Below are positions 8,739 to 17,575 of a stretch of DNA of 64,000 bases, one piece after another. The position numbers were made by a program, and so were the translations under genes. Under the pieces are notes generated by a model that saw only the letters and a program-made list of their open reading frames with translations, ran no database searches and had not been told where the DNA came from. Each line of letters starts with the position of its first letter. Positions within the stretch are counted from its first letter, which is position 1. The DNA is from Ktedonobacter sp. SOSP1-85 (GTDB lineage Bacteria; Chloroflexota; Ktedonobacteria; Ktedonobacterales; Ktedonobacteraceae), in the NCBI RefSeq assembly GCF_016587415.1, contig NZ_BNJI01000003.1, forward strand, positions 744,001 to 808,000. The letters are read 5' to 3'.

Positions 8739-9353
8739 ATGGCATTTCAGCTTCCACCTCTCCCTTACGATTACCAGGCTCTGGAGCCATACATCGATAC
8801 CCAGACGATGCAGATTCACCATGATAAGCATCATGCCACCTACGTCAGCAACCTGAACGCGGCCCTCGAAGGGCACGAGTTCGCCAGCCTGGCCGTTGAG
8901 CAGGTTCTCGCCCGCCTCAACGAGGTTCCCGAGGCCAAGCGCACCGCCGTCCGTAACAACGGTGGCGGTCACGCGAACCACACCCTCTTCTGGGAAACCA
9001 TGACCCCTGGTGGCAGCAAGGAGCCTACTGGTGCCCTGGCACAGGCCATCACCAGCACCTTTGGTTCATTTGATGCCTTCAAGGCGGCTTTTAATGATGC
9101 CGGTGCCAAACGCTTCGGCTCTGGCTGGGCCTGGCTCGTGCTGAACAAGAATGGTCAGCTCGAAGTTACCAGCACCCCCAACCAGGATAGCCCCCTTCTG
9201 GACGGCAACGTTCCCCTGCTCGGCAACGACGTGTGGGAGCATGCCTATTACCTGAAGTACCAGAACCGCCGCCCCGAGTATCTGAGCGCGTGGTGGAACG
9301 TGGTCAACTGGGATATCGTTGGTCGCCGCTTCGAGCAGGCAACCAATCGCTAG
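8739..9353 (+). CDS. sodA: superoxide dismutase, Fe/Mn family
   Basis: 204 residues from the ATG preceded by AAAGGAG (8725-8731); a longer frame from 8595 would add a basic leader read out of the hairpin and is rejected. The N-terminal helical hairpin (PLPYDYQALEPYIDTQTMQIHHDKHHATYV) supplies the first His ligand, GGGHANHTLFW the second, and DVWEHAYYLKYQNRRPEYL the Asp and last His, so all four metal ligands are present. The enzyme dismutates superoxide in the cytoplasm. Sequence character leans to the Mn or cambialistic type, but the metal cannot be settled by eye. A strong terminator follows. Confidence 0.95.
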   Translation: MAFQLPPLPYDYQALEPYIDTQTMQIHHDKHHATYVSNLNAALEGHEFASLAVEQVLARLNEVPEAKRTAVRNNGGGHANHTLFWETMTPGGSKEPTGALAQAITSTFGSFDAFKAAFNDAGAKRFGSGWAWLVLNKNGQLEVTSTPNQDSPLLDGNVPLLGNDVWEHAYYLKYQNRRPEYLSAWWNVVNWDIVGRRFEQATNR

Positions 9354-9360
9354 ATTTAAG

Positions 9361-9422
9361 ATCCAGTGAAGCAAAAAAAGAGGTTGGGCAAAAGCCCAAC
9401 CTCTTTTTTTGCTTCACTGGAT
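9361..9422. terminator. 29-bp perfect bidirectional terminator after sodA
   Basis: Arms 9361-9389 and 9394-9422 are exact reverse complements with an AAAA loop. The stem contains an A7 run on the left and T7 on the right next to a GC-rich core, as in bidirectional intrinsic terminators. Confidence 0.85.
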
Positions 9423-9759
9423 TCGATTACAGTATCTTAAAGTGATGGCAAATATGCCTATTTGCCATCCGTTCGGACGGCCAGCCGTCCAGGGCAAACT
9501 GCGGTGCCCCCTACTCCTCGCCGCACTTGCAAACGGTCGGAGCTACTTCTTCTCAGGCTCAGCTCGCTACAACAGGCTTCACTTCAAGAGAAGTGGCTTG
9601 CGAGATGACATGAGCAGAAGAGAGAGTGATGGAACACTTCTCTCGATGTTGGGAGAAGTTTCTATATCAACGCGTACTATACAACAGAAGACCCATATAT
9701 GTCAAGAGGACGTTTGACAGTGTCTGTCATCCTTTGACATCATTTCTTAGAAATGTTTG
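9423..9759. other. gene-free 337-base gap with small dyads
   Basis: No supported gene. It contains GATGGCAAAT/ATTTGCCATC (9444-9453 and 9460-9469), GGACGG-CCAG-CCGTCC (9475-9490) and TGACAG-TGT-CTGTCA (9715-9729). The gap lies between the converging ends of sodA and the small minus-strand gene, so promoters are not expected; the dyads may be old palindromic repeat debris or termination structures. Confidence 0.45.
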
Positions 9760-9978
9760 TTACACCCCCAAGTCGTAGAGCTGCTCATATTGCAGGTTGA
9801 GGTCGTTGGTGGCTTGCCAGAGGGCGGCGAGGGCTTTACGGATATTGCTGTTGGCGCAGGGGGGGAGGTCGTCCCGGCTGGCGAGCTGCTTGAGGGTTTC
9901 GTAGGCGCCGAGAAGTTCTTGCTCCGCCGGGCTGAGGGGCTGCCCCAGCAGGTCTTCAGATGCTGTGGATGTGGTCAT
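9760..9978 (-). CDS. small conserved-looking protein at the end of the CoA-ligase operon
   Basis: 72 residues, acidic and mostly helical (LSPAEQELLGAYETLKQLA..., IRKALAALWQATNDLNLQYEQLYDLG), no membrane segment. A good AGGAGA ribosome site precedes the ATG and the gene starts 25 bases after the PaaK-like ligase stop, so it is almost certainly co-transcribed. I do not recognise the family; its position suggests an accessory to the CoA pathway. The antisense frame over this region has no such support. Confidence 0.65.
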   Translation of the reverse strand: MTTSTASEDLLGQPLSPAEQELLGAYETLKQLASRDDLPPCANSNIRKALAALWQATNDLNLQYEQLYDLGV

Positions 9979-10003
9979 ACTTCTTCTCCTCTGCTGCTAA
10001 CAG

Positions 10004-11350
10004 TTAGCTGTACTGTGCGACGGGACGACTATCGATAAGACGCCGGGCCTTGAGTTCAAAGTGGGGGAGCTGGCCGTACTCCATGCGCTCCAGGTTGAAG
10101 CGTAGCCCCTCGTGGGCATTGGAGAGATCACGCGCCAGGCTCGGCTGCAAGCTCTCCCACTCGCCCTCGCGCCCAGGCTTGATCTCCAGCCTGATGGTGA
10201 TCTCGTCCTGGATCTCGTCCTTGCGCCAGATATAGATCTGGAACTCGTCGATGGCGTCGTATTCACGTACAATCGATTCTACGGCGCGGGGATAGACGTT
10301 GGTGCCGCGAATAAGCTTCATATCATCCCAACGCCCGCGAATGCCGCCCTCGTAGATGTCATAGGTACGCCCACAGCCACAGAGGCTGGCAGGCACCTTC
10401 ATCACCATGTCTTTGGTACGGTAGCGAATGGCGGGAATGAAGCCGCGCCCAAAGGAGGTGACGACACGCTCGCCCAGTTCACCATAGCCTACAGGCTCGC
10501 CCGTATGGGGATCAAGCACCTCTTCGATGAAATGATCCTCAATGATATGCGTCCCGCCAGGCTGGTGCGCGCACTCAAAGATCATGATGGTTCCCACCTC
10601 AGTCATACCCGCCGTATCGCCGCATTTCGCGCCCCAGGCTGTCTCCAACTGCTGCTTAACCGCTGGAATTGAGCCTGCGGGTTCGCCGGAGAGGATCAGT
10701 TTGTCGACCTTGCTCTCGTGGGCGAGATCGATGCCCATCTCGCTGGCCTTCTGCCACATGTGCAGGGCATAGGTCGGCGTGGAACAGACGGTGGTAGCCC
10801 CCATCTCAACGATCTGCTTGATACGCGCCTCTGTCGTCTGCGCGCCTCCCGGAATGACTAGCGCGCCGATCTTCTCACAAGCATAGTGTGCGCCCCAGAA
10901 GCCGATAAAAGAGCCATAACCAAAGGCGAAATACACCGTATCCTCTGGGCGCACACCGAAGCCCCACAGGCCATAACACCACATCTCGCCGATCCAGTCC
11001 CAGTCCTTCATACTATCTAGCACGCGTAGTGGCACACGGCCCGAGGTGCCAGAGGTCAGGTGATAGCGAATGGCATTGCGCTGCTCGCTCGCCAGCATAT
11101 CGCCGAAGAGGGGCCGTTCAACCTGCGAGGCCATCCACTCCTCGCGCGTCATCATGGGGATGCGTCGGACGTCATCGAGCGTCTTAAGCTGTTCGGGATG
11201 AAAGTTCGCGGCCTCGAAGCGACGTTTGTGAAAGGGAGCCTTGGTGTAGGCCCACTCACAGAGGCGGCGCAGCTTTACAAGCTGGAGCGCCTGCAGCTCC
11301 TCGCGTGGGCGAGTCTCGTTCTTGGGATTCCAGTAGTCCGCGTAGGCCAT
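10004..11350 (-). CDS. PaaK-like (phenylacetate--CoA ligase family) AMP-forming ligase
   Basis: 448 residues from the ATG at 11348-11350, which has an ideal AAGGAGG nine bases upstream; a longer frame to 11428 would overlap the previous gene. PaaK hallmarks: the P-loop-like YHLTSGTSGRVP, the SGEPAGSIPAVKQ region, DTAGMTEVGT, and YRTKDMV followed by the GRWDDMKLIRGTNVYPRAVE hinge. The family activates aromatic acids to acyl-AMP and then CoA thioesters. Neighbours (acyl-CoA dehydrogenase, RidA) and the distant monooxygenase/reductase at 41743-43908 suggest an aminobenzoate, salicylate or related aryl acid substrate rather than phenylacetate; that is inference. Confidence 0.87.
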   Translation of the reverse strand: MAYADYWNPKNETRPREELQALQLVKLRRLCEWAYTKAPFHKRRFEAANFHPEQLKTLDDVRRIPMMTREEWMASQVERPLFGDMLASEQRNAIRYHLTSGTSGRVPLRVLDSMKDWDWIGEMWCYGLWGFGVRPEDTVYFAFGYGSFIGFWGAHYACEKIGALVIPGGAQTTEARIKQIVEMGATTVCSTPTYALHMWQKASEMGIDLAHESKVDKLILSGEPAGSIPAVKQQLETAWGAKCGDTAGMTEVGTIMIFECAHQPGGTHIIEDHFIEEVLDPHTGEPVGYGELGERVVTSFGRGFIPAIRYRTKDMVMKVPASLCGCGRTYDIYEGGIRGRWDDMKLIRGTNVYPRAVESIVREYDAIDEFQIYIWRKDEIQDEITIRLEIKPGREGEWESLQPSLARDLSNAHEGLRFNLERMEYGQLPHFELKARRLIDSRPVAQYS

Positions 11351-11411
11351 GTAGATGTCCCTCCTTTTGCCCGAGAGAGCGAAATACCAGGAGCACCCTC
11401 CCGGATGACGG

Positions 11412-12563
11412 CTAACGTTCGCGTCCAACCAGGTCGCGGGCGATAATCACGCGCTGAATATGGCTGGTTCCCTCATAGATTTGTAGACCCTTGATATCGC
11501 GGTAGTGCCGTTCAACGGGGTATTCATTGGAGTAGCCACGATTGCCATGCAGGAGCACGGCCTCAGAGGCGGCGCGCATTGCGGCCTCGGTGGCGAAGAG
11601 CTTGGCGATGGAGGTCGCGCGCGTCGCGGGCAGACCACAGTCCTTGGTCCAGGCCGCGCGGTAGGTTAGCAGGCGGGCCGCGTCGACATCCGCCGCCATG
11701 TCGGCCAGTGTCCCCTGAAGCATCTGGAAGTCGGCCAATCGTTGCCCAAACTGGCGACGCTGCCTGGTATAATCGACGCAGGCATCAAGGCAGGCCTGAG
11801 CAATACCGACCGCGCCCGAAGCCACCCCTATGCGTCCACACTCCAGGGCCGACATAGCGATGGCGAAGCCTTGACCGGGTTCACCCAGCAGCGCCAACCT
11901 GGGGATGCGGCACTCCTTAAAGGTGATGCGAGCGTGTTCAGAGGCACGGTGACCTAGCTCTTTGTTTGGCATGGGATCACGCTGGCAACCTGGGGGATTA
12001 CCCTCCAATAGAAAGGCGCAGATGCCCTTGTGGCGCAGTCCGCGATCCAGCGTGGCAAAGACAATCGTGGTGGTGGCGCTCAGACCATTAGTGATCCAGA
12101 TCTTCTCACCATCAAGGATATAGCTATCCCCCGCCTCATGTGCCGTGGTCTCCATGCTCGCGGCATCTGACCCGGCGTTGACCTCGGTCAGGGCATAGCA
12201 GCCAATCGACTCACCACTGGCGAGGCGTGGCAGGATGTGCCGCTTCTGCTCTTCGCTGCCCCAGTTCTGAATACAGAGCGCGACCAATCCGGCATGGACC
12301 GTCAGAAAGCCGCGCACTGAGGCGTCCACACGCCCCAGTTCTTCACAGAGAAGGGCGTAGCTCACAAAATCCAGGCCCGCGCCGCCATACTCCCGCCCCA
12401 CCGGTCCCGCCAGAAAACCCAGTTCCCCCATGCGTTTTACAAGGTGCATAGGAAACTCGCCCGTCTCATCGGCGGCCCGTGCCAGGGGTGCCACCTCTTC
12501 CTGGGCGAAGCGACGTGCCGCCTCTTGTACCCGCTGCTGCTCCTGATTTAATGCAAAATCCAT
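11412..12563 (-). CDS. acyl-CoA dehydrogenase
   Basis: 383 residues, the normal length. The three-domain flavoprotein fold is visible: helical N-domain, beta-domain with CYALTEVNAGSDAAS and KIWITNG, and C-domain with RRQFGQRLADFQ and LQIYEGTSHIQRVIIAR, whose Glu is the usual catalytic base. It oxidises an acyl-CoA at C2-C3, passing electrons to ETF. It lies 61 bases upstream of the PaaK-like gene and 48 bases downstream of the RidA gene, all on the minus strand. Glutaryl-CoA dehydrogenase-like features are possible but not provable; the acyl chain specificity is unknown. Confidence 0.92.
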   Translation of the reverse strand: MDFALNQEQQRVQEAARRFAQEEVAPLARAADETGEFPMHLVKRMGELGFLAGPVGREYGGAGLDFVSYALLCEELGRVDASVRGFLTVHAGLVALCIQNWGSEEQKRHILPRLASGESIGCYALTEVNAGSDAASMETTAHEAGDSYILDGEKIWITNGLSATTTIVFATLDRGLRHKGICAFLLEGNPPGCQRDPMPNKELGHRASEHARITFKECRIPRLALLGEPGQGFAIAMSALECGRIGVASGAVGIAQACLDACVDYTRQRRQFGQRLADFQMLQGTLADMAADVDAARLLTYRAAWTKDCGLPATRATSIAKLFATEAAMRAASEAVLLHGNRGYSNEYPVERHYRDIKGLQIYEGTSHIQRVIIARDLVGRER

Positions 12564-12589
12564 GATCGGTGCTCCTTTGGACGTTACTT

Positions 12590-12604
12590 GCGTACGCGGC
12601 TACT
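12590..12604 (-). repeat. solitary half of repeat family A
   Basis: The 15-mer GCGTACGCGGCTACT, reverse complement of the arm start of the 4014-4063 palindrome, sits in the short gap between the RidA and acyl-CoA dehydrogenase genes. No complementary arm is nearby, so it is probably a decayed or partial copy. Confidence 0.6.
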
Positions 12605-12611
12605 GATGATG

Positions 12612-13016
12612 CTATGCTTCAAGGACAGCGATACCTTCAATCTCGATCAGGGCTTCGTCTTGAAAGAAGCGCGAGATTTCTAGCAGGGCGGTCGCGGGAT
12701 AGTAGCGGCCAAAGAAGGAGCGATGGACCCGGCCCAGGGCCTTGAGGTGCAGACGGTAGAGATCGCGGTCGCGCACGAAAATAGTCATCTTTACAATCTG
12801 CTGCATACTTCCACCCGCTGACTCCACCACTGTCTTGAGGTTGCGCAAGACCTGCTCATACTGGGCCACAATATCGCCTGGAGCGACGATCTGACCCTCT
12901 GGATCGCTGGCCGTTTGCCCGGCCAGAAAGAGGAGCTTCCCACCCGAGGAGATGACGCCATGACTAAACCCGCTTGGCTGCGCCAGCTCAGGCGGATTCA
13001 CAAGCTCTTTGAGCAT
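12612..13016 (-). CDS. RidA-family protein (reactive enamine/imine deaminase)
   Basis: 134 residues, full family length. Matches RidA/YjgF in the N-terminal FSHGVISSGGKLLFLAGQTASDPEGQIV, the VVESAGGSMQQIVKMTIFVRD middle and the C-terminal signature region (RSFFGRYYPATALLEISRFFQDEALIEIEGIA). A conserved Arg that binds substrate carboxylate in canonical RidA falls in a less typical context, so it may be an Rid-subfamily enzyme acting on a pathway intermediate. It is the first gene of the minus-strand group with acyl-CoA dehydrogenase and CoA ligase. RidA relatives accompany 2-aminobenzoyl-CoA pathways, where they could clear imines. Confidence 0.87.
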   Translation of the reverse strand: MLKELVNPPELAQPSGFSHGVISSGGKLLFLAGQTASDPEGQIVAPGDIVAQYEQVLRNLKTVVESAGGSMQQIVKMTIFVRDRDLYRLHLKALGRVHRSFFGRYYPATALLEISRFFQDEALIEIEGIAVLEA

Positions 13017-13154
13017 AGAGGCCTCTCTGACTCTAATTCACAACGTTGGTTAATGAATGTATTATAACTTCCTTTTATGCACTGCTTCAAGTGATGCTTT
13101 TTAATACAGGGCTTTTCAGTTCTTGCCTCGGCTCGCTACGCTCGCCTCATGGGA

Positions 13155-13197
13155 TGTATGGGTGGAAAGCGGGCAAGGCCCGCTTTCCACCCATACA
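13155..13197. repeat. 20-bp perfect hairpin with GC-rich trailer
   Basis: Arms 13155-13174 and 13178-13197 pair perfectly around AAG. It is followed at 13210-13222 by GTGCCGCAGGCGC, nearly the same 13-mer that follows the hairpin at 49854-49908. The gap 13017-13289 holds no gene; upstream promoter function for either flanking gene is possible. Confidence 0.65.
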
Positions 13198-13289
13198 CCC
13201 TTCCCACAAGTGCCGCAGGCGCGAAGATTCTGTTACAATAACACATGGAAAAACTATCGCTCTCAATGAGTACATAGACATAAGACAGG

Positions 13290-14165
13290 ATGGCGCGCCC
13301 ATTGACTAAAAAACGTGAACAGAGAGAACTTACTGTTGCAGGAGGTCGCCTCGGCCTGCGAGCTGACTGTGAGCGCTGCTTCGCGCTATGCTGTGTCGCA
13401 CCTGCCTTCTCGGCCTCGGTAGATTTCGCGATCAATAAAAACGCGGGGCAGGCCTGTCCCAATCTGCAGGCGAACTTTCGCTGCGGCATCCATACGCGCC
13501 TCAGACAGCAGGGCTTCCGGGGCTGCACCGTCTATGACTGCTTCGGCGCCGGGCAAAAGGTCTCCCAGGTTACCTTCGGTGGCCAGGACTGGCGACAGGC
13601 TCCACAAAACGCCCGGCAGATGTTCGCAGTCTTCCCAGTCATGCGAGACCTGCATGAGCTACTCTGGTATCTGAGTGAAGCTCTGACGCTGCAACTAGCC
13701 CGCCCGCTCCACCAGGAACTTAGCCTCGCGCTGGAAGAAACCGAACGCCTCACACACAACAGCCCTGATGCCCTTATAAGTCTGGACATGGCGGCCCATC
13801 GGCAAGAGATCAATAACCTGCTGCTACGCGCGAGCGAACTGGTGCGGGCCGAATTCAAGCATAAGAAGAAAGAACTCAGAGGAGCTGGCCTGATCGGAGC
13901 CAAACTTAGAGGCGCCGATCTCAGGGGCGCCAACTTGCGCGGAGCATATCTTATTGGGGCTGACCTCAGAGACGCCGACCTGCGCCTGGCAGACCTGATC
14001 GGGGCCGATTTCAGAGACGCTGATCTCAGGGGAGCCAATCTCACTGAGAGCCTCTTTCTCATTCAGTCTCAACTCGACTCAGCCAGGGGCAACAGCGAAA
14101 CAAAGTTGCCGCCATCCCTCACACACCCAACACATTGGCAAACCTTAAAAACTACACACATATAG
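13290..14165 (+). CDS. pentapeptide-repeat protein with Cys-rich N-terminal domain
   Basis: 291 residues. Residues 1-115 are Cys-rich: a C-E-R-C-x3-CC cluster at 27-35, then CPNLQANFRCGIHTRL and GCTVYDCFGAGQ, a pattern reminiscent of YkgJ-type metal-cluster or zinc domains. Residues 120-185 are helical. Residues 192-262 are short pentapeptide repeats (LRGADLRGANLRGAYL...). The same fusion appears in other high-GC bacteria to my recollection; its function is unknown. The start ATG has only a weak ribosome site (ACAGG). It is a different type from the protein at 234-1379. Confidence 0.8.
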   Translation: MARPLTKKREQRELTVAGGRLGLRADCERCFALCCVAPAFSASVDFAINKNAGQACPNLQANFRCGIHTRLRQQGFRGCTVYDCFGAGQKVSQVTFGGQDWRQAPQNARQMFAVFPVMRDLHELLWYLSEALTLQLARPLHQELSLALEETERLTHNSPDALISLDMAAHRQEINNLLLRASELVRAEFKHKKKELRGAGLIGAKLRGADLRGANLRGAYLIGADLRDADLRLADLIGADFRDADLRGANLTESLFLIQSQLDSARGNSETKLPPSLTHPTHWQTLKTTHI

Positions 14166-14232
14166 TTTGACCCTTGAGCACCAGAGGCGCAAAAGCAAAC
14201 TTTGTGAAACCTTGTGAAAGGCTAGTATTTGC

Positions 14233-14260
14233 TTGACAGTATCATGAGCATGATGCTACT
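14233..14260 (+). promoter_or_regulatory. candidate promoter with palindromic spacer
   Basis: TTGACA at 14233-14238 is a consensus -35. The spacer holds ATCATG-AG-CATGAT (14241-14254), a perfect dyad that could be an operator, and a poor -10 (TACTCT) follows at 18 bases. The rest of the 14166-14535 gap is AT-rich without a gene. It could drive the nitrilase gene with a leader of about 270 bases; weak inference. Confidence 0.35.
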
Positions 14261-14535
14261 CTAAGCTCACAGAAAAATTCACTACAGACAGAGACTACAA
14301 TGATTGCACACTATTGACGCTGACACGCGCTAGCCAACACATCTTCTAGCATTCTCCTCCAGGCAGATAGAGCATATTTCGCAATCTGTCGCATATTTTA
14401 TCGTGTCTTTTACTTCTTCAAAGTCTACCTCCCTCGTGGACCACCCATTCTCACCTCTATCAACACCCCCATTAACAATTCACATTAACAATTTCCACCA
14501 ATTAATTGACTACAAGAAAGGTAGAATATATTACA

Positions 14536-15522
14536 ATGCAACAACTTCATATCGCCCTGCTTCAGATGACTTCATGTGACAAGGACCAGGCAGCCAATCT
14601 TGTGAAAGGTGAGCTATTTTGTCGCCGGGCACAAGCCATGGGTGCAGACATCGCGCTCTTCCCCGAGATGTGGAATGTAGGCTATTCATCCGCCCAACCT
14701 CTTCCTGAGGGGTCCGACACCCCTGAAGATGATCTGTGGAAAGCACCAGAGAAATGGCAGAACCATGAAGAGTTGGCCGCTCGTGGCATGCCCGACCCGG
14801 ACATCGTCTGGCAGGGGCAGGCCATTGCTCGCGATAGCTCCTTTATTCGCCACTTTCAACAGCTCGCGCGTGAACTCCAGATGGCTATTGCCCTTACCTA
14901 CCTGGAGACCTGGCCTGGCGCACCACGCAACAGCGTCTCCTTAATCGATCGCCATGGCGAGATCGTTCTGACCTATGCCAAAATGCATACCTGTGCCTTT
15001 AGCTGGAGCGAAGCAGCCCTGACACCCGGCAATACCGTTGAAGTCTGCTCGCTGGACACAGCTCAAGGCCCCATTCAAGTGGGAGCCATGATCTGCTATG
15101 ATCGCGAATTCCCTGAGACCGCACGCCTGCTTATGCTACAAGGGGCCGAGATTATCCTGGTACCCAACGCCTGTGAACTGGAGATTAACCGGCTGACACA
15201 ATTTCGCACTCGGGCCTACGAAAATATGGTTGGTGTCGCAATGGCTAACTATGCCGCGCCCCAGCAGAACGGCCACTCGATCGCCTTCGATGGGATCGCT
15301 TATAGCTCACAGGGATCGCGGGATATGCTCTTGATCGAGGCTGGTGAGGGCGAAGGCATCTACATAGCAAGTTTTGACCTGGAAGCCCTGCGCGACTTCC
15401 GCCTACGCGAGGCCCTGGGCAATACCTTCCGTCGCCCTCACCTCTATGGCGCTCTCGCTGAGACAAAAACTCAATATCCATTCATTCGCGTCAATGCCCA
15501 GGGCAAACACTTCAAAGAGTAA
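14536..15522 (+). CDS. carbon-nitrogen hydrolase (nitrilase superfamily)
   Basis: 328 residues from the ATG at 14536 (an upstream TTG would add ten residues). The catalytic triad is intact: Glu in LFPEMW near residue 43, Lys in TYAKMH near 148, and Cys in MICYDREFPE near 186, each in the family context, with the ENMVGVAMANYA strand after. The enzyme hydrolyses an amide or nitrile C-N bond through a thioester; candidates include N-carbamoyl or omega-amidase activity, but the substrate cannot be read from sequence. It stands alone, bounded by an AT-rich gap and a 22-bp hairpin. Confidence 0.88.
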   Translation: MQQLHIALLQMTSCDKDQAANLVKGELFCRRAQAMGADIALFPEMWNVGYSSAQPLPEGSDTPEDDLWKAPEKWQNHEELAARGMPDPDIVWQGQAIARDSSFIRHFQQLARELQMAIALTYLETWPGAPRNSVSLIDRHGEIVLTYAKMHTCAFSWSEAALTPGNTVEVCSLDTAQGPIQVGAMICYDREFPETARLLMLQGAEIILVPNACELEINRLTQFRTRAYENMVGVAMANYAAPQQNGHSIAFDGIAYSSQGSRDMLLIEAGEGEGIYIASFDLEALRDFRLREALGNTFRRPHLYGALAETKTQYPFIRVNAQGKHFKE

Positions 15523-15528
15523 CGCATA

Positions 15529-15582
15529 ATATAAAGGGGTATTGGTGGTTTATGTACGCAAACCACCAATACCCCTTTATAT
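15529..15582. terminator. 22-bp perfect hairpin after the nitrilase gene
   Basis: Arms 15529-15550 and 15561-15582 are exact reverse complements with a 10-base loop, starting six bases after the stop codon. There is no clear T-run after it. Confidence 0.65.
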
Positions 15583-15607
15583 CCGATCACCACAGGTACA
15601 AAGAGAC

Positions 15608-15729
15608 AGTGTGAGCGATCTCGGTTCTGGATGTCGTATGATAGATTTAGCAAAAGCGATATAACAGCAGGAATCGCTGCCAGAGTGTGAGCGATTCCGT
15701 CTCTGGCTGAAGGACAGGCCAGAGTGTGA
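15608..15729 (+). repeat. three short direct repeats upstream of the SDR gene
   Basis: AGTGTGA occurs at 15608-15614, 15684-15690 and 15723-15729. The first two extend to AGTGTGAGCGAT plus a similar CG/TCTGG tail. They precede the SDR start by 60-180 bases and could be regulator sites, but the match is short and may be chance or a decayed repeat. Confidence 0.3.
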
Positions 15730-15791
15730 TTAATAGCGTTTCTAGCAGACTCAGCGTTGAGAAGCAAACAAGTAAGAATGGAGACGTTAGC

Positions 15792-16568
15792 ATGAGTGTA
15801 TTGGATCTATTTCGCCTGGATGGAAAGACAGCCATCATCACCGGCGGCGGTCGGGGACTGGGAGAATATTTCGCGGAGGCGCTCTCAGAGGTAGGAGCCA
15901 ACGTCGTGCTCTGCTCGCGCAAGCTCGCAGCCTGCGAGGAGGTCGCACGCGAGATTACGGCCAAAGGCGGCAAGGCCCTGGCCCTCGAATGTGATATCAC
16001 CAAACCAGAGGATGTCGAGCGCGTCGTCGTCGCCACCCAGGAACACTTTGGCGCCATCGACATCCTGGTCAATAACAGCGGTGCCACCTGGGGCGCGCCC
16101 GCCGAGGAGATGCCCCTGGACAAGTTCCAGCACGTGATTGATGTCAATATCAAAGGCACCTTCCTGATGAGCCAGCTCGTAGGAAAAAACATGATCGCGC
16201 GTGGCAAGGGTGGCACCATTATTAACATCGCCTCCGTAGCTGGACTGACCGGTGGGCACCCCAAGTATATGCGCGCAGCAGGCTACCACGCCAGCAAGGC
16301 GGCCATCATCAATATGACCCGCGACCTGGCTACGAGCTGGGCGCAATACGACATCACCGTCAACGGTATCGCACCTGGCTGGTTCCCCACACGTATGTCG
16401 CAGGGTCTGCTCGCCAAGTTCGGCGAACAGATGCAGGAGGGTATCCCCCTGGCGCGCTTCGGCACACCCGACGACATCAAAGGTGTGATCGTTCTGCTTG
16501 CCTCGCCCGCCGCAGCCTATATGACCGGCCAAACCATCGTCGTCGACGGCGGCTCCACGGCCTGGTAA
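15792..16568 (+). CDS. short-chain dehydrogenase/reductase
   Basis: 258 residues from the ATG at 15792. Classical SDR motifs: TGGGRGLGEYF nucleotide loop, DI in the acidic region, NNSG, the catalytic Ser in NIASVAGL, and Tyr-Lys in YHASKAA, ending GQTIVVDGGSTAW. Closest in feel to gluconate 5-dehydrogenase or sugar-alcohol dehydrogenase-like SDRs. It is followed 30 bases later by an alpha/beta hydrolase in the same direction, so they probably form an operon handling one substrate, not identifiable here. Confidence 0.9.
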   Translation: MSVLDLFRLDGKTAIITGGGRGLGEYFAEALSEVGANVVLCSRKLAACEEVAREITAKGGKALALECDITKPEDVERVVVATQEHFGAIDILVNNSGATWGAPAEEMPLDKFQHVIDVNIKGTFLMSQLVGKNMIARGKGGTIINIASVAGLTGGHPKYMRAAGYHASKAAIINMTRDLATSWAQYDITVNGIAPGWFPTRMSQGLLAKFGEQMQEGIPLARFGTPDDIKGVIVLLASPAAAYMTGQTIVVDGGSTAW

Positions 16569-16598
16569 ACAAGCAGAGGTATTGAGAGGAGAGAAGTC

Positions 16599-17549
16599 AT
16601 GTCCAGTATCGAGTTACGCCAGGCCCTACTAACACGGTTGGGACGCTTTCCGGAGCATGTACCCCTCGAGCCAGTCTTTAGTAGTTCCGTAGACGAGGGC
16701 GACTACACACGTATAGCCCTGACCTACACGGTAGAACACAGCGAGCGCGTGCCCGCATGGCTTCTCATACCCAAAGGAGGTGCTCCTCAAGGTGGTTGGC
16801 CCGCAATCCTGGCTATTCACCAGCACGCAGGCCAGTTCGAGCTAGGGAAATCCGAACCTGCTGGAGTAGCTGGTGATCCCATGTATTTCTACGGCCAGGA
16901 ACTCTGCCGCCGTGGCTATATCGTACTCTGCCCTGATCAATTGTGCTTCGAGGATCGTCGGCCCTCAGAGGAAGAGCGCCAGGCGCACTTCGCGCTCAAC
17001 GGCATGAATTATGAACGCTTCGAGTTCACCAAACGCCTCCTCTCCGACTCAAACTTACAGGCAAAGTATCTTCATGATCTCTCCTGCGGCCTCGATCTCC
17101 TCTCTTCCCTACCAGACGTAAATCGCTCACGCCTGGGTGCTATCGGCCACTCGCTCGGTGGACAGGAGACACTCTGGCTTACCTGGTACGACGAACGGGT
17201 ACGTGCCTCCGTCTCCTCCTGTGGCTTTGGCCTGCTGCGCACCATCCTGCGCGACAATATCAATCATAATTTCGCTGCCTACATCCCCGGCATGCTCGAA
17301 ATAGGCGACATGGACGCCCTTGTAGCCTCCCTGGCCCCGCGCCCCTTTATGCTTACAGCAGGCGAGCACGATCCCCTTTTCCCTATAGATGGAGTGCGGG
17401 CCCTGGCCAAACACGCCCAGCAAGCCTACTCTCAGGCAGGTGTGCCCGACCACTTCCAGGCCCTCATCTTCCCTGCTGGGCACAGCTTCCCCTCTAATGT
17501 CAAAACCGAAGCCTACGCCTTCCTTGATCGCTGGTTACAAGATACTTAA
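16599..17549 (+). CDS. alpha/beta hydrolase, dienelactone-hydrolase/acetyl-esterase-like
   Basis: 316 residues. The nucleophile elbow GHSLGG, the acid in AGEHDPLFP and the base in PAGHSFP give a complete Ser-Asp-His triad, with an oxyanion-side IHQHAGQ. There is no signal peptide, so it is cytoplasmic. The overall layout, with an N-terminal strand domain and a PAWLLIPKG lead-in, resembles the acetyl xylan esterase or dienelactone hydrolase group. It is likely co-transcribed with the SDR gene 30 bases upstream, suggesting ester or lactone opening followed or preceded by oxidation. Confidence 0.87.
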   Translation: MSSIELRQALLTRLGRFPEHVPLEPVFSSSVDEGDYTRIALTYTVEHSERVPAWLLIPKGGAPQGGWPAILAIHQHAGQFELGKSEPAGVAGDPMYFYGQELCRRGYIVLCPDQLCFEDRRPSEEERQAHFALNGMNYERFEFTKRLLSDSNLQAKYLHDLSCGLDLLSSLPDVNRSRLGAIGHSLGGQETLWLTWYDERVRASVSSCGFGLLRTILRDNINHNFAAYIPGMLEIGDMDALVASLAPRPFMLTAGEHDPLFPIDGVRALAKHAQQAYSQAGVPDHFQALIFPAGHSFPSNVKTEAYAFLDRWLQDT

Positions 17550-17575
17550 TCTGAAAAAGAGAGCAACAACAGACG

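Noticed and set aside
15885..16532. 215-codon minus-strand frame opposite the SDR gene
   Set aside because: Antisense of a well-supported SDR.
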